Shown piece after piece: positions 1-9,674 of a stretch of DNA of 64,000 nt; positions within the stretch are counted from its first letter, which is position 1; every line of letters begins with the position of its first letter. Below the pieces are notes generated by a model. That model saw only the letters and a list, made by a program, of their open reading frames with translations, was not told the origin of the DNA and searched no databases. The DNA comes from Streptomyces griseus (lineage in GTDB: Bacteria; Bdellovibrionota; Bdellovibrionia; Bdellovibrionales; Bdellovibrionaceae). The stretch is from the NCBI GenBank assembly GCA_943330705.2, contig CALQIT020000006.1:1-64000 (forward strand), read 5' to 3'. Made by a program: the position numbers and the translations under genes.

Positions 1-1
1 T

Positions 2-94
2 CATCCAGTGACCCCGTGGGGTCAGCCTTGTAAGGGTTATAAAACCCGACATAATAAACGCACTGATTCTTCAATTGTTAAGAGAAGAAAGTAG
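2..94 (+). CDS. rplB: 50S ribosomal protein L2, C-terminal end (partial)
   Basis: The first bases of the window encode the last 30 residues of L2, ending at a TAG at 92-94; the rest lies off the left edge. The conserved HPVTPWGQP and [10 protein letters not shown] stretches identify it. L2 sits near the peptidyl transferase centre and is needed for subunit association. It is followed after 9 bases by rpsS, the standard S10-operon order. A Cys stands where Thr is usual in GQPTKG. Confidence 0.93.
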   Translation, partial: HPVTPWGQPCKGYKTRHNKRTDSSIVKRRK

Positions 95-103
95 GAGTGA
101 AAC

Positions 104-403
104 GTGGCACGTTCAGTTAAGAAAGGACCTTTTGTCGATCTGCACTTGATGAAGAAGATCGATAACGCAATTGAAAAAAGCGATAAAAAGGTTATTAAAA
201 CTTGGTCTCGTCGTTCGACTGTACTTCCAGAAGCAGTTGGGTTGACGTTTGCTGTTCATAATGGTCGAAAATTCGTTCCGGTTTATGTAACTGAGAACAT
301 GATCGGCCATAAATTTGGTGAGTTTGCTCCCACTCGTACTTTCAACGGCCACGCTGAGAAAAAGGCTGCCCCTGCAGCTGGTCCAGCAGCAGCTAAAAAG
401 TAA
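104..403 (+). CDS. rpsS: 30S ribosomal protein S19
   Basis: S19 binds 16S rRNA in the head of the small subunit with S13. The start is a GTG preceded by AGGAG. The conserved opening [11 protein letters not shown] and the central [23 protein letters not shown]-type core are visible. At 99 residues it is slightly longer than the usual 92 because of a C-terminal Lys/Ala tail, a habit shared by rplQ and the N-terminus of rpsK here. It lies between rplB and rplV in the S10 operon. Confidence 0.97.
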   Translation: MARSVKKGPFVDLHLMKKIDNAIEKSDKKVIKTWSRRSTVLPEAVGLTFAVHNGRKFVPVYVTENMIGHKFGEFAPTRTFNGHAEKKAAPAAGPAAAKK

Positions 404-417
404 GCTAGAGGTGAATT

Positions 418-753
418 ATGTCTGAAGTAAATGCAATTTTAAAGTATGCCCGGGTTGGTGAGCAAAAAGCTCGTCTCGTTGCAAACCTAGTCCGTGGTAA
501 AAATGTGAATGAAGCGATTAAAACGCTAACATTCCTTAATAAGAAGTCTGCTGAGTTGATCAGAAAGCTGATTGAGTCTGCAGTTGCGAATGCTGAATAC
601 AAAAAAACCATCGATATTGACCGCCTTTTTGTAAAGACGATCTTTGTTGATCAGGGCCCTGTTCTGAAAAGATTTCGTCCTCGTGCTCAGGGTCGTGCTT
701 ATGGTGTTCGCAAGCGTACAAGTCACATCAACGTCGTTTTGGACGAGAGGTAG
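418..753 (+). CDS. rplV: 50S ribosomal protein L22
   Basis: L22 contacts all domains of 23S rRNA and lines the exit tunnel with a long beta hairpin. The ATG follows a GAGGTG ribosome-binding site. The C-terminal [20 protein letters not shown] stretch is the family hallmark and covers the tunnel hairpin. The length (111) is normal. Two bases separate its stop from the GTG of rpsC, so the two are almost certainly translationally coupled. Confidence 0.97.
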   Translation: MSEVNAILKYARVGEQKARLVANLVRGKNVNEAIKTLTFLNKKSAELIRKLIESAVANAEYKKTIDIDRLFVKTIFVDQGPVLKRFRPRAQGRAYGVRKRTSHINVVLDER

Positions 754-755
754 TC

Positions 756-1421
756 GTGGGACAAAAGGTTAACCCGATAGGGCTTAGATTAGGTGTTATT
801 CGAACTTGGGATTCTCGCTGGTATGCTAAAGGCCATCAGTATTTTGAAAATCTTCATGAAGATCTGCGTTTACGTAAATACCTAAAAGACAAATTGAAGC
901 ATGCGGGCGTTTCAAAAATTGAGATGGAGCGCGCTGCTAAAAAAATTAAAATTATTATTCATACAGCCCGTCCCGGTGTTGTCATCGGCAAAAAGGGTAC
1001 CGGTATCGATGGTTTAAAAGCTGAAGTCCAAAAGCAAACGCCAAACGAAGTATTCTTGAGTATTCAAGAAGTTCGTAAGCCAGACATTGATGCTCAATTG
1101 GTTGCTGAAAGTATTGCACTTCAGCTGGAGAAACGTATTTCTTGGCGCCGAGCTATGAAGAAGTCAATTGCGGCAGCTATTAAGGGCGGCGTACGAGGTA
1201 TTAAAATTAAGGTTTCTGGTCGCTTGGACGGTGCTGAAATTGCTCGTACTGAGTGGTACAACGAGAAGAGTGTTCCTCTTCACACTTTGCGCGCCGACAT
1301 CGATTACGGAACAGCAGAGGCTTTGACTGCTTACGGAATTATCGGACTCAAGGTCTGGATCTATAAGGGAGACATTCTCTCTGCTAGAGAGGTTGAGGAG
1401 GCTGGCCGTGTTAAGTCCTAA
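756..1421 (+). CDS. rpsC: 30S ribosomal protein S3
   Basis: S3 forms part of the mRNA entry channel and helicase site. It begins with GTG and the canonical [13 protein letters not shown]. The KH domain motif [14 protein letters not shown] lies around residues 75-88, and the C-terminal domain carries [14 protein letters not shown]. Length (221) is typical. The gene overlaps the start of rplP by 14 bases, which implies coupled translation. Confidence 0.97.
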   Translation: MGQKVNPIGLRLGVIRTWDSRWYAKGHQYFENLHEDLRLRKYLKDKLKHAGVSKIEMERAAKKIKIIIHTARPGVVIGKKGTGIDGLKAEVQKQTPNEVFLSIQEVRKPDIDAQLVAESIALQLEKRISWRRAMKKSIAAAIKGGVRGIKIKVSGRLDGAEIARTEWYNEKSVPLHTLRADIDYGTAEALTAYGIIGLKVWIYKGDILSAREVEEAGRVKS

Positions 1422-1815
1422 GAGAGTTAAGTGGCGTAAGCAATTCGTGGGTCGTGCGAACGGCCTTGCGTCTCGTGGAGCAAATATTGATTTTGGTGAT
1501 TTTGCATTACAGGCAATTGAAGAGTACCGAATGACCGCTCGCCAGCTTGAGGCTGCTCGTATTGCGATTTCTCGTAGTATCAAACGTGGTGGAAAACTTT
1601 GGTGCCGTGTATATCCTCAGATGCCAGTGACTAAAAAGCCGGCTGAAGTCCGAATGGGCTCTGGTAAAGGAAATCCAGAGTTTTGGGTAGCTCGAGTAAA
1701 TCCAGGTCGGATTTTGTTTGAGATGAATGGTGTAACTAAAGAACAAGCGAAAGAGGCTTTTTTGAGAGCTGCTCATAAGCTTCCTTTTAAAACCCGCTTT
1801 TTGGCTCGGGAGTAG
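1408..1815 (+). CDS. rplP: 50S ribosomal protein L16
   Basis: L16 helps position the A-site tRNA and organises the 23S rRNA. The GTG at 1408 is chosen because it gives the canonical [12 protein letters not shown] opening and is preceded by GAGGAGG at 1395-1401; an in-frame TTG at 1393 would add five non-conserved residues. This makes a 135-residue protein, the usual length. The start lies inside the end of rpsC. Confidence 0.95.
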   Translation: MLSPKRVKWRKQFVGRANGLASRGANIDFGDFALQAIEEYRMTARQLEAARIAISRSIKRGGKLWCRVYPQMPVTKKPAEVRMGSGKGNPEFWVARVNPGRILFEMNGVTKEQAKEAFLRAAHKLPFKTRFLARE

Positions 1816-1818
1816 TTT

Positions 1819-2010
1819 ATGAAGTTTGTTGATGTAAAAGATCTAACAGTACTAGAGCTGACTAAGAAAAAAGCCGCATTGAATGGCGAAATTTTTGAAG
1901 CTCGAATGAAGAATGAATTGGGCCAACTATCGAATCCAGTTCAAATTAGATTTATGAGAAAAAATCTGGCTCGTCTAAATACGGCCTTAGCTCATAAAAG
2001 CGTCAGATAG
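1819..2010 (+). CDS. rpmC: 50S ribosomal protein L29
   Basis: L29 is a small helical-hairpin protein at the exit tunnel rim next to L23. The 63-residue length, the E-x-K-K-A-A-L-N-G-E motif and the conserved [12 protein letters not shown] segment support the call, as does its place between rplP and rpsQ. Only 3 bases separate it from rplP. Confidence 0.95.
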   Translation: MKFVDVKDLTVLELTKKKAALNGEIFEARMKNELGQLSNPVQIRFMRKNLARLNTALAHKSVR

Positions 2011-2021
2011 TAGAGGGTGAT

Positions 2022-2303
2022 ATGAAGAAAATAGAATTAACAACTGAAGATCGCGGTCGTCGAGTTGAGGTTGTTGGGGAAGTTATCTCTAACAAAATGA
2101 ACAAGACTATTAGTGTGTTGATTTACCGACTTGTTCGTCATGCTAAGTACGGAAAGTACATGAAAAGAACTTCTGTGTTCAAGGCTCATGATGAAGAGAA
2201 TGTTGCTAAAATCGGTGACGTTGTACGCATTAAAGAAACTCGCCCACTAAGTAAGACCAAGCGTTGGGCTTTGGTTGAAATCGTTGAGTCGGCGAAGGCC
2301 TGA
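2022..2303 (+). CDS. rpsQ: 30S ribosomal protein S17
   Basis: S17 is an OB-fold protein that binds the 5' domain of 16S rRNA early in assembly. The motifs [24 protein letters not shown] and [13 protein letters not shown] are conserved. At 93 residues it is a little longer than the E. coli protein, with about ten extra N-terminal residues. The ATG follows AGAGGGTG. Confidence 0.96.
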   Translation: MKKIELTTEDRGRRVEVVGEVISNKMNKTISVLIYRLVRHAKYGKYMKRTSVFKAHDEENVAKIGDVVRIKETRPLSKTKRWALVEIVESAKA

Positions 2304-2311
2304 GGTATAGT

Positions 2312-2680
2312 ATGATTCAAATGCAGACAAAGCTCAATGTGGCTGACAACTCTGGTGCAAAAGAAGTTATGTGCATCAAGGTAATTGGTGGATCAAAGCG
2401 TCGGTATGCTTCTATCGGTGACATCATTGTTGTCTCCATTCGTGAGGCAATGCCGAACGCCAAAGTAAAAAAAGGCGATGTTGCGAAAGCTGTTGTTGTC
2501 AGAACAAAGCAAAAGCTTCGTCGTCAAGATGGTAGTTATATTCGTTTTGATGATAATTCAGCAGTTTTAATTAATGCTTCAAAAGAGCCAATTGGAACTC
2601 GTATTTTTGGACCTGTAGCTAGGGAACTGAGAGGGAAGCAATTCCTCAAAATCGTCTCTCTTGCTCCAGAAGTTCTGTAG
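2312..2680 (+). CDS. rplN: 50S ribosomal protein L14
   Basis: L14 lies at the subunit interface and contacts 16S helix 14. The protein opens [17 protein letters not shown] and contains [20 protein letters not shown]-type core and FGPVARELR near the end; 122 residues is the standard length. In most bacteria rplX (L24) follows directly. Here only ten bases lie between its stop and the start of rplE. Confidence 0.97.
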   Translation: MIQMQTKLNVADNSGAKEVMCIKVIGGSKRRYASIGDIIVVSIREAMPNAKVKKGDVAKAVVVRTKQKLRRQDGSYIRFDDNSAVLINASKEPIGTRIFGPVARELRGKQFLKIVSLAPEVL

Positions 2681-2690
2681 GAGAATGAAA

Positions 2691-3230
2691 ATGAATCGCT
2701 TGCAGGCTCGTTATAAAAATGAAATTACCCAGGCTCTTGTTAAGGCGCTTGGTTTGAAAAATGCGATGGAAGTTCCAAAGCTTGAAAAGATTATTATTAG
2801 TGTTAGTACTGGCGAGGCAGTTCAAAATCCAAAAATTTTGAACTTAGTCGTTGAGGAGATTGGCGCTATTACAGGTCAAAAAGCAGTGATCACAAAGGCG
2901 AAAAAAGCAATTTCAAATTTCAAGCTTCGGGCTGGAATTCCAATTGGTGTGCGCGTAACTCTACGAAGAGAGCGAATGTGGGCATTTTTGGATCGGTTGA
3001 CATCTCTTGCTTTGCCACGAGTCCGTGACTTTCGCGGACTTCCACCAAAAGGTTTTGATGGTCGTGGAAATTACAATATGGGTCTTAAGGAACAAATCGT
3101 TTTCCCTGAGATCAATTATGACAGAGTTGAAAAAGTGAGAGGGATGAATATCACAATCTGTACATCGGCAAAAGATGATGCTGCAGGAAAAGCTCTATTG
3201 GAGGCATTAGGAATGCCTTTCAGAAAGTAA
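2691..3230 (+). CDS. rplE: 50S ribosomal protein L5
   Basis: L5 is part of the central protuberance and binds 5S rRNA. The ATG at 2691 is preferred because GGAG at 2680-2683 gives 7-base spacing; the in-frame ATG at 2685 would place the ribosome-binding site too close. The opening [11 protein letters not shown], the motif [20 protein letters not shown] and the end [18 protein letters not shown] are typical. Length is 179 residues. It directly follows rplN with no rplX between. Confidence 0.96.
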   Translation: MNRLQARYKNEITQALVKALGLKNAMEVPKLEKIIISVSTGEAVQNPKILNLVVEEIGAITGQKAVITKAKKAISNFKLRAGIPIGVRVTLRRERMWAFLDRLTSLALPRVRDFRGLPPKGFDGRGNYNMGLKEQIVFPEINYDRVEKVRGMNITICTSAKDDAAGKALLEALGMPFRK

Positions 3231-3244
3231 TGGGTAGGTGAAAT

Positions 3245-3550
3245 TTGGCACGTTTAGCAAGTATTAACAAAAATAATAAAAAACGAGTTCTTGCAAAGAA
3301 GTACTTCAAGTATCGTGAAGAGCTTCGAAACAAAGCTGTTAATATGAAACTTTCTGAGGATGAGCGCATGTTGGCACGTAAAAAGCTGCAAGCTCTACCG
3401 CGTAGAACTTCTCATGTTCAAGCGACAGTTCGCTGTGAATTGACGGGAAGAGCTCGTGGGAATTATCGAAAATTTGGTCTTTGTCGTTTGGCTTTCAGAA
3501 AATTGGCACTCACCGGGCAACTTCCTGGTGTTACAAAAGCCAGCTGGTAA
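3245..3550 (+). CDS. rpsN: 30S ribosomal protein S14, zinc-free long form
   Basis: S14 sits in the head of the 30S subunit beside S3 and S10. It starts at a TTG (3245) after TAGGTG. The C-terminal [20 protein letters not shown] and LPGVTKASW are diagnostic. At 101 residues and without a CxxC...CxxC pair it is the C-minus form, which does not need zinc. Confidence 0.96.
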   Translation: MARLASINKNNKKRVLAKKYFKYREELRNKAVNMKLSEDERMLARKKLQALPRRTSHVQATVRCELTGRARGNYRKFGLCRLAFRKLALTGQLPGVTKASW

Positions 3551-3560
3551 GAGGTGATGG

Positions 3561-3950
3561 ATGGATACAGTTTCTGAGTTTTTAACTCGAGTTCGAAATG
3601 CGGGGACAGCAAAGCACGAGAAGGTAGATCTTCCGGCTTCAAAGCTTCGTGCTGGTCTTGCTGAAATCTTGGCTCAAAATGGCTTCATTAGAAGTTTCAA
3701 AGTAGCAAAAGATAGCAAGCAAGGTGTGATGCGCGTTTACTTAAAGTATTCGGAGGATGGCGGACACGCGATCACCGCAATTCAAAGAGTAAGTCGCCCC
3801 GGCCGTCGTGTTTATGTGAAATCTAACGAAATTCCTCCAGTTCGTTCTGGGTTGGGACTCACTATTTTGAGTACTAGCCAGGGAATGATGAGTGGAAACG
3901 ACGCACAGAAAAAAAATCTGGGCGGCGAGCTGATATGTAAGGTTTGGTAG
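3561..3950 (+). CDS. rpsH: 30S ribosomal protein S8
   Basis: S8 is a primary binder of 16S rRNA and, in enterics, the translational repressor of the spc operon. The opening DTVSEFLTRVRNAG and the C-terminal SGLGLTILSTSQGMMSGNDA are family signatures. The 129-residue length is normal. The start is the ATG at 3561, ten bases after the rpsN stop. Confidence 0.96.
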   Translation: MDTVSEFLTRVRNAGTAKHEKVDLPASKLRAGLAEILAQNGFIRSFKVAKDSKQGVMRVYLKYSEDGGHAITAIQRVSRPGRRVYVKSNEIPPVRSGLGLTILSTSQGMMSGNDAQKKNLGGELICKVW

Positions 3951-3957
3951 GTGAAAT

Positions 3958-4500
3958 ATGTCGCGTATTGGAAGATCACCCGTATTTTTTGAAGACAAAA
4001 TTCAGGTCAGCATAACCCCAGCAAACGAGGTTATTGTTAAAGGAGCGAAGAGCTCTTTGACAATTAAAATGCGTCCAGAAGTGTCAGCAAAACTTGAGGG
4101 AAATAAAGTTATATTAACAAGAGTGAATGACCTTAAGCAGTCTAAATCTTTGCATGGGTTATACCGTGCGCTGGTTCAGAATGCGGTCACTGGAGTAACT
4201 CAAGGTTTTAATCGGGGATTAGAGCTTCATGGCGTCGGATATCGTGCCAATGTTGCGGGAAGGAAACTTGAGCTTTCGCTTGGTTTCAGTCATCCGGTTA
4301 ATTTTGAAATTCCAGAAGGAATTGAAATTAAAGTAGATAAACAAACAAATATATCAGTGACCGGAGCTAACCGTGAGTTGGTTGGTCAGGTTGCTGCAAA
4401 AATTCGAAGCTTCAGACCTCCTGAGCCTTATCTCGGAAAAGGTGTACGCTATACTGGCGAACACATCCGACGTAAAGCTGGTAAGTCTGCTGGTAAATAA
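3958..4500 (+). CDS. rplF: 50S ribosomal protein L6
   Basis: L6 binds near the sarcin-ricin loop and the GTPase-factor site. It has the two repeated alpha/beta domains of the family: MSRIGRSPV at the N-terminus, GVGYRA around residues 91-96, and the C-terminal RPPEPYLGKGVRYTGEHIRR. Length 180 is normal. It is seven bases downstream of rpsH. Confidence 0.97.
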   Translation: MSRIGRSPVFFEDKIQVSITPANEVIVKGAKSSLTIKMRPEVSAKLEGNKVILTRVNDLKQSKSLHGLYRALVQNAVTGVTQGFNRGLELHGVGYRANVAGRKLELSLGFSHPVNFEIPEGIEIKVDKQTNISVTGANRELVGQVAAKIRSFRPPEPYLGKGVRYTGEHIRRKAGKSAGK

Positions 4501-4515
4501 TTGGTGAGGTGAGCT

Positions 4516-4884
4516 GTGAAGCTAAAATTTGGTAAAAATACGCATGAGAGAAAAGTTTCTCGTCTTACAAAAAAGATTCGGATTCGTAAGACGGTCAATG
4601 GAACTGCGGAAAGACCTCGTCTTTGCGTATTCAGAAGTGCAAAACATGTGTATGCGCAAGTTATTGATGATGTGACTGGCAATACTTTGGTAACCGCGTC
4701 TTCTCTTGATATAAAGACAGACAAGAGTGGAAAAGAACTTGCAAAACTAGTTGGTGCTGAGGTTGCAAAGCGTTCCGCCGTTAAGGGTATTAAGTTGGTC
4801 GTATTTGATCGCAATGGGTTCATTTACCATGGTCGAGTTCAGGCCTTGGCTGATGGTGCTCGTGAGGGTGGACTTAACTTCTAA
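4516..4884 (+). CDS. rplR: 50S ribosomal protein L18
   Basis: L18 binds 5S rRNA and carries it into the 50S subunit. Start codon is GTG after GAGGTGAGCT. The [20 protein letters not shown] stretch and the C-terminal [20 protein letters not shown] motif are typical. The protein has 122 residues, close to the family mean, and is in its usual position between rplF and rpsE. Confidence 0.96.
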   Translation: MKLKFGKNTHERKVSRLTKKIRIRKTVNGTAERPRLCVFRSAKHVYAQVIDDVTGNTLVTASSLDIKTDKSGKELAKLVGAEVAKRSAVKGIKLVVFDRNGFIYHGRVQALADGAREGGLNF

Positions 4885-4895
4885 GGGAGTATTTA

Positions 4896-5348
4896 GTGGA
4901 AAAAGCAGGTTTGGAATTAGAAGAAAGAGTAGTAGCCATTAACCGTGTTACTAAGGTTGTAAAGGGTGGACGCAGGTTCTCTTTTGCCGCCCTTGTGGTT
5001 GTTGGAAATCAAGCAGGTGATGTCGGTTTTGGAACTGGCAAAGCGGGTGAGGTTCCAGAGGCTATTGGTAAAGCGGGTCGCGCTGCAAAAAAGGGAATTA
5101 AGTCCGTAAATCTCAAAGGAAGCACTATTCCGCATGAGGTTGTTGGCAAGTTTGGCTCCGCAATTATAATTATGAGGCCAGCGGCTCCCGGAACTGGTGT
5201 TATTGCTGGTGGCGCGGTGCGCGCCGTACTTGAGGCTGTTGGGGTAAGGGATATCCTGACGAAATGTATTGGTACTCGGAATCCACACAATGTTGTAAGA
5301 GCAACATTAGACGGTCTTAAGCAACTCCGTCGTATCGAAGCAAACTAG
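4896..5348 (+). CDS. rpsE: 30S ribosomal protein S5
   Basis: S5 contributes to the mRNA entry channel and to decoding fidelity. It starts with GTG after GGGAG. The double-stranded RNA-binding fold motif [18 protein letters not shown] and the C-terminal [22 protein letters not shown] are clear. Length (150) is slightly short, as in many species that lack the N-terminal extension. Confidence 0.97.
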   Translation: MEKAGLELEERVVAINRVTKVVKGGRRFSFAALVVVGNQAGDVGFGTGKAGEVPEAIGKAGRAAKKGIKSVNLKGSTIPHEVVGKFGSAIIIMRPAAPGTGVIAGGAVRAVLEAVGVRDILTKCIGTRNPHNVVRATLDGLKQLRRIEAN

Positions 5349-5357
5349 AGGTAGGTT

Positions 5358-5543
5358 ATGGCTAAGACATTTGAAGTAACATTGGTTAGGTCAAAAATTG
5401 GTTGCACTCAAACTCAACGTGCAACAATTGAGGCTATCGGGCTAAGAAAAATTAGAGGATCTGTCATTATGGCGGATAACGCTGCAAATCGTGGCCAGAT
5501 CACAAAGATTCAACATTTGGTTGAAGTGAAAGTCTTGAGGTAA
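5358..5543 (+). CDS. rpmD: 50S ribosomal protein L30
   Basis: L30 is a small alpha/beta protein near the 5S rRNA. The 61-residue product opens with [20 protein letters not shown] and ends with [10 protein letters not shown], both characteristic. It lies 9 bases after rpsE and 2 bases before rplO. Confidence 0.95.
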   Translation: MAKTFEVTLVRSKIGCTQTQRATIEAIGLRKIRGSVIMADNAANRGQITKIQHLVEVKVLR

Positions 5544-5545
5544 TT

Positions 5546-5983
5546 ATGAGTTTGCTTGCTACGCTAGCTCCGGCAAAAGGAGCCACTCACTATTCAAAGC
5601 GCGTAGGCCGAGGCCGAGGATCAGGTCTTGGTCAAACATCAGGAAAAGGGCATAAAGGCCAGTTGGCTCGAAGCGGTGGTAAGGTTCGTCGTGGCTTTGA
5701 GGGTGGACAGACACCTTTGATTCGACGTCTTCCTAAATTCGGCTTCAGTAACGTTGCCTTTCAAACTAAATATGAAGTTGTAAATCTATCTCAGCTAGAA
5801 AAGCTTTCTGGAAATATAACTCCAGAATCACTTAAAGAAGCTGGAATTGTTCATAAGTTTCCTGTGAAAATTCTTGGTAACGGAATACTCACAAAGTCTT
5901 TGACCGTAAAAGCTCATCGTTTTAGCGAAAAAGCGAAGGCGGCAATTGAAGCCGCTGGTGGAAAAACTGAGGTTATCAAGTAG
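5546..5983 (+). CDS. rplO: 50S ribosomal protein L15
   Basis: L15 is a late-assembly protein rich in basic residues at the N-terminus. The Gly/Arg-rich stretch [20 protein letters not shown] and the following [15 protein letters not shown] are family hallmarks. The 145-residue protein ends with a stop that overlaps the GTG start of secY by one base (TAGTG). Confidence 0.97.
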   Translation: MSLLATLAPAKGATHYSKRVGRGRGSGLGQTSGKGHKGQLARSGGKVRRGFEGGQTPLIRRLPKFGFSNVAFQTKYEVVNLSQLEKLSGNITPESLKEAGIVHKFPVKILGNGILTKSLTVKAHRFSEKAKAAIEAAGGKTEVIK

Positions 5984-7305
5984 TGGCAAACGGCATCGAG
6001 AACAACAAAAACAGAGACCTACTAAGACGAATAGGATTTACGCTTGCAATGCTTGCGGTTTATCGAATCGGTGTGCATGTTCCAACTCCAGGAGTAGACA
6101 GCGCCTCGGTTTTGAAATTCTTTGAAGATCAAAGTAAAGGAATATTGGGACTGTTCAACACCTTCACCGGTGGGGCTCTATCTCAATTCTCAGTTTTTGC
6201 TCTGGGAATCATGCCTTATATCTCAGCTTCTATTATTTTTCAGCTTTTGACTTCGGCGGTTCCTCATTTGGAAGCTTTGAAAAAAGAGGGTGAGCATGGA
6301 CGCCGCAAGATCAATCAGTACACGCGTTACGCAACAATTGTTTTAGCTATCATTCAAGGTTTTGGCATTAGTACATGGCTGATGCACTCGACGGCGTCAG
6401 ATGGAAAGCCTCTTGTTCTGTCTCCGGACGTTGGATTTGTTCCGTTTAGACTTATGACTATTATTACGCTGACCGCAGGCACAGCCTTTATCATGTGGTT
6501 GGGAGAGCAGATCACTGAACGGGGCATTGGTAATGGCTCTAGCTTAATTATCTTTACTGGAATTGCAGCAAGTATTCCGAAGGGTGCTAGCGGTCTTTGG
6601 GCGCTGGTTAAAAATGGCGAACTGTCTTCAGCTGTTGTTCTCTTCATTCTTCTTTTTATGGTTTTTATTATTGCGGCAGTTATTTTTATGGAAGTTGGAC
6701 AACGGCGAATTCCAATTCAATATTCGCAACGTGGCGCGGGAATGCAGGCAATGACAACTCCTTCCAGTCATTTGCCGATTAAAATTAATTTTTCCGGAGT
6801 TATCCCTCCGATTTTTGCCAGTTCATTGTTAATGTTTCCTGCGACCATGGCTCAGTTTGTTCAAAGCCCGTGGCTAAAATCTTTGCAAGAATCCTTGAGT
6901 CCATCCGGAACCATTTACAATATTCTTTTTGTTGGTTTGATTGTGTTTTTCAGCTTTTTTTACACAGAAATCGTTTTTAATCCCAATGAAGTTGCCGAAA
7001 ATCTAAAAAAATATGGTGGTTTCATTCCTGGTGTTCGTGCTGGAAAATCAACTGCTGAGTTTATCCAACGGGTTTTGGATCGAGTGAATGTTGGTGGAGC
7101 AATTTACTTGAGTATTATTTGTGTCCTTCCTGGTCTGTTAATTAGCATGGCAAAGGTGCCCTTCTATTTTGGCGGAACAAGTCTTTTGATTCTAGTGGGG
7201 GTTGCCTTAGATACTTCACAGCAGATTCAATCGCATATGATCACTCAAAAATATGATGGTTTTCTTAAGGGTGCGAAAATTCGCAGCCGAAGGGTTACCT
7301 ATTAA
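5983..7305 (+). CDS. secY: Protein translocase channel subunit SecY
   Basis: SecY is the inner-membrane pore of the Sec translocon, working with SecE/SecG and SecA. The 440-residue protein has about ten hydrophobic segments. Recognisable motifs are [11 protein letters not shown] at the N-terminus, [15 protein letters not shown] in the plug/TM2 area, [18 protein letters not shown] in TM4-5, [12 protein letters not shown] and the C-terminal cytosolic loop [18 protein letters not shown]. The GTG start overlaps the rplO stop, and its stop overlaps the adk start (TAATG), so secY is embedded in the spc operon as in most bacteria. Confidence 0.97.
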   Translation: MANGIENNKNRDLLRRIGFTLAMLAVYRIGVHVPTPGVDSASVLKFFEDQSKGILGLFNTFTGGALSQFSVFALGIMPYISASIIFQLLTSAVPHLEALKKEGEHGRRKINQYTRYATIVLAIIQGFGISTWLMHSTASDGKPLVLSPDVGFVPFRLMTIITLTAGTAFIMWLGEQITERGIGNGSSLIIFTGIAASIPKGASGLWALVKNGELSSAVVLFILLFMVFIIAAVIFMEVGQRRIPIQYSQRGAGMQAMTTPSSHLPIKINFSGVIPPIFASSLLMFPATMAQFVQSPWLKSLQESLSPSGTIYNILFVGLIVFFSFFYTEIVFNPNEVAENLKKYGGFIPGVRAGKSTAEFIQRVLDRVNVGGAIYLSIICVLPGLLISMAKVPFYFGGTSLLILVGVALDTSQQIQSHMITQKYDGFLKGAKIRSRRVTY

Positions 7306-7943
7306 TGAATATTGTTTTATTTGGGTCTCCCGGAGCGGGAAAAGGTACTCAGTCTGCACTTTTAGTTGAACGATTGAGTATGATTCAGATCTCGACGGGT
7401 GATTTGTTTCGAGCAGCCATCAAGAATAAGACGGAGCTTGGAATAGAAGCACAGAAGTTTATGGACAAGGGTGAGTTGGTTCCCGACGGAATTGTGATTG
7501 GGATGGTCGACGAAGTCTTGGCTAAGTTAGGTAAAAAATTTTTTATCCTCGACGGTTTTCCGAGGACTGTGGCTCAAGCGCAAGCATTAGGAAAGATTCT
7601 CGCGCAAAGAGATATGGAAATTGGGAAAGCTGTCTTCCTTGAGGTGCCCAAAGAGGAGCTCCTTGATCGGTTGACAGGACGTAGGGTTTGTAAGTCTTGT
7701 GGGGCTGTCTATCATGTCCGTACGAAGCCGCCAAAATCACTCGGTGTGTGTGATTTTTGTGGGTCGGAAGTCATTCAGCGGAATGACGACAAAGAGGACG
7801 TGATTGCTACAAGATTGAAAGCCTATGAAGAGAACACGTTTCCTCTGCGGGCGTTTTATAAGAGTGAAAAAAAGTATGTGGAGGTCGACGGAAATCAAGA
7901 GGCTGAAGTTGTTTTTTCTGCTGTAAAAAATTACCTAAAATAA
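7305..7943 (+). CDS. adk: Adenylate kinase, zinc-LID type
   Basis: Adenylate kinase interconverts ATP + AMP and 2 ADP in the cytosol. The P-loop GSPGAGKG lies at residues 7-14 and the AMP-binding DGFPRT at 83-88. The long LID domain carries four cysteines (129, 132, 149, 152), the structural zinc-binding version. It overlaps secY by one base. In many genomes map and infA follow it; here a 165-base gap leads straight to rpmJ. Confidence 0.96.
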   Translation: MNIVLFGSPGAGKGTQSALLVERLSMIQISTGDLFRAAIKNKTELGIEAQKFMDKGELVPDGIVIGMVDEVLAKLGKKFFILDGFPRTVAQAQALGKILAQRDMEIGKAVFLEVPKEELLDRLTGRRVCKSCGAVYHVRTKPPKSLGVCDFCGSEVIQRNDDKEDVIATRLKAYEENTFPLRAFYKSEKKYVEVDGNQEAEVVFSAVKNYLK

Positions 7944-8064
7944 GGTTATTTTTTGACAGAGAGTACTAGACTTTAGTTACTTGTTTTGCTAGGTTGACCA
8001 GCCGCAAACTGCTTTCGTTCTTTGACGTTTGAAAAAGCGGAATAATATTAGGTACTTATCAACT

Positions 8065-8084
8065 TGACCAAAGAAATTTGGTCA
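8065..8084 (+). promoter_or_regulatory. Inverted repeat in the adk-rpmJ leader
   Basis: The 165-base gap 7944-8108 contains no gene. It holds TTGACA at 7953 and TTGACG near 8020 as possible -35 elements, the latter followed by an AT-rich TAATAT about 15 bases on. It also holds a perfect 8-bp inverted repeat TGACCAAA/TTTGGTCA with a 4-base loop, 25 bases before rpmJ. In E. coli the alpha operon is controlled by S4 binding an mRNA leader, so this is a plausible place for regulation. Direct evidence is only the symmetry. Confidence 0.4.
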
Positions 8085-8108
8085 GTAATACGAGCGGCAG
8101 GTAGGCTT

Positions 8109-8222
8109 ATGAAAGTAAGACCATCAGTAAAGAAAATTTGTAACAAGTGCAAAGTGATCAAACGTAAAGGTGTGATTCGCGTTATTTGCGAAAACACCAA
8201 GCACAAACAAAGGCAGGGCTAA
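8109..8222 (+). CDS. rpmJ: 50S ribosomal protein L36, zinc-binding form
   Basis: This 37-residue protein is one of the smallest ribosomal proteins and stabilises 23S rRNA near the A-site finger. The start [15 protein letters not shown] and the Cys-x-x-Cys, Cys and His positions (C11, C14, C27, H32) show the zinc-ribbon form. The ATG follows AGGTAGGC. rpsM begins 2 bases after the stop. Confidence 0.95.
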   Translation: MKVRPSVKKICNKCKVIKRKGVIRVICENTKHKQRQG

Positions 8223-8224
8223 CC

Positions 8225-8599
8225 ATGGCACGTTTAGCAGGCGTCGATCTTCCGAGAAATAAACGGGTAGAGGTGGCACTTACTTATATTTATGGTATTG
8301 GACGTCCTCGTTCCAAGTTGATCTGCAAGGAAGTTGGCATTGCCGATACTCTCCGAACAGACAACTTGACCGATGATATGATTGCAAAAATTCGTGCTGT
8401 CATCGAGGGGCAATGGAAAGTAGAAGGGGATCTTCGGCGTGAAATTGGAATGTCAATTAAACGCTTGATGGATCTGAACTGCTTCCGTGGCACTCGTCAC
8501 AGAAAAGGCCTTCCAGTTAGAGGACAAAGAACTCGTTCCAATGCAAGAACTCGCAAAGGACCTAGAAAAACTGTCGCTAATAAGAAAAAAGCCGTCTAA
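8225..8599 (+). CDS. rpsM: 30S ribosomal protein S13
   Basis: S13 contacts the P-site tRNA and forms inter-subunit bridges. The ATG at 8225 gives [20 protein letters not shown], the canonical N-terminus; in-frame codons further upstream run through rpmJ. The C-terminal [19 protein letters not shown] is diagnostic. Length is 124 residues. Confidence 0.96.
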   Translation: MARLAGVDLPRNKRVEVALTYIYGIGRPRSKLICKEVGIADTLRTDNLTDDMIAKIRAVIEGQWKVEGDLRREIGMSIKRLMDLNCFRGTRHRKGLPVRGQRTRSNARTRKGPRKTVANKKKAV

Positions 8600-8619
8600 T
8601 TAATTTCTGGAGATGAATT

Positions 8620-9012
8620 GTGAATACAGTTGAAAAAAAGGTTGCTAAGAAAAAAGTAAAAAAGAACGTACCTCAAGGTCACTGTTTTGTAACAGCTAAC
8701 TTTGGTAATGTTATTGTGACAATTACAGATCCAGCGGGTGATACAGTTTGTTGGAGTTCTGCAGGAATTCTTGGTTTCAAAGGAAGCCGTAAAGGCACGC
8801 CTTTCGCGGCTCAAATGACGGCAGAAGATGCGGCCAAAAAAGCTGTTGATGCAGGAATGCGGTCTGTTGATGTTTTCTTAAAAGGTCCAGGAGCTGGTCG
8901 TGAGCCAGCAATCAGAGCTTTAGCTGCTGCTGGATTGAGAGTTAATACACTGAAGGACATTACTCCGATTCCTCACAACGGATGTCGTCCCCCTAAACGT
9001 AGACGTATTTAA
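8620..9012 (+). CDS. rpsK: 30S ribosomal protein S11
   Basis: S11 lies on the platform of the 30S subunit near the E site. It starts with GTG after TGGAGATG. A lysine-rich N-terminal extension of about 15 residues precedes the conserved [18 protein letters not shown]. Further motifs are [13 protein letters not shown] and the end [16 protein letters not shown]. Length is 130. Confidence 0.96.
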   Translation: MNTVEKKVAKKKVKKNVPQGHCFVTANFGNVIVTITDPAGDTVCWSSAGILGFKGSRKGTPFAAQMTAEDAAKKAVDAGMRSVDVFLKGPGAGREPAIRALAAAGLRVNTLKDITPIPHNGCRPPKRRRI

Positions 9013-9022
9013 GAGGTGAACT

Positions 9023-9649
9023 GTGAGTTGTGTTAAAAATAGCGTATGTAAGCTTTGTCGCCGAGAGAATATGAAGCTCTTTTTGAAGGGCGATCGTTGT
9101 TACACCGATAAATGCGCTTTTGAAAGAAGACCATATCCTCCTGGGCAACATGGACAAGCTCGGTTGAAGTTTTCTGAATTTGCGTTGCAGTTACGTGAAA
9201 AGCAAAAAGCAAAACGATATTATGGCGTTTCAGAAAAACAATTCCGTAGATATTTTGGTGTCGCAGATCGACTTAAAGATATGACTGGGGCGGCACTGTT
9301 AAAGCTTTTAGAAACACGATTGGATAATGTTGTTTACTCGTTGGGTTTTGCCAACTCTCGTCGAGAGGCACGTCAACTAGTAAGTCACAACCACATTTTT
9401 GTGAATGGCATTCGCGTGAACGTTCCTAGCTTCAATGTTAAAAAAGGCGATGTCATCGAAGTGGCCCAAGCTAGCCGTGAGATGAACAAAGTGCTTTCTT
9501 CTGTTCAGGCTATTTCTAAGCGAACAGTTCCTGGATGGCTAGAGGCTGATTATGGTGCCTTCAAAGGTACCGTAAAAGATGCTCCGAACAGGGAAGAAGT
9601 CACATTGCCGGTCGAAGAGAACATGATTGTAGAGTACTACTCGAGATAA
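9023..9649 (+). CDS. rpsD: 30S ribosomal protein S4, Cys-containing form
   Basis: S4 nucleates 30S assembly and in many bacteria represses the alpha operon. Start codon GTG. Four N-terminal cysteines (C9, C12, C26 and C31, in [12 protein letters not shown] and GDRCYTDKC) match the zinc-binding C-plus form. The RNA-binding S4 domain motif [20 protein letters not shown] follows. Length is 208 residues. Ten bases after rpsK. Confidence 0.96.
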   Translation: MSCVKNSVCKLCRRENMKLFLKGDRCYTDKCAFERRPYPPGQHGQARLKFSEFALQLREKQKAKRYYGVSEKQFRRYFGVADRLKDMTGAALLKLLETRLDNVVYSLGFANSRREARQLVSHNHIFVNGIRVNVPSFNVKKGDVIEVAQASREMNKVLSSVQAISKRTVPGWLEADYGAFKGTVKDAPNREEVTLPVEENMIVEYYSR

Positions 9650-9674
9650 TTTGCAGCCTATTGGGGGATTAAAT

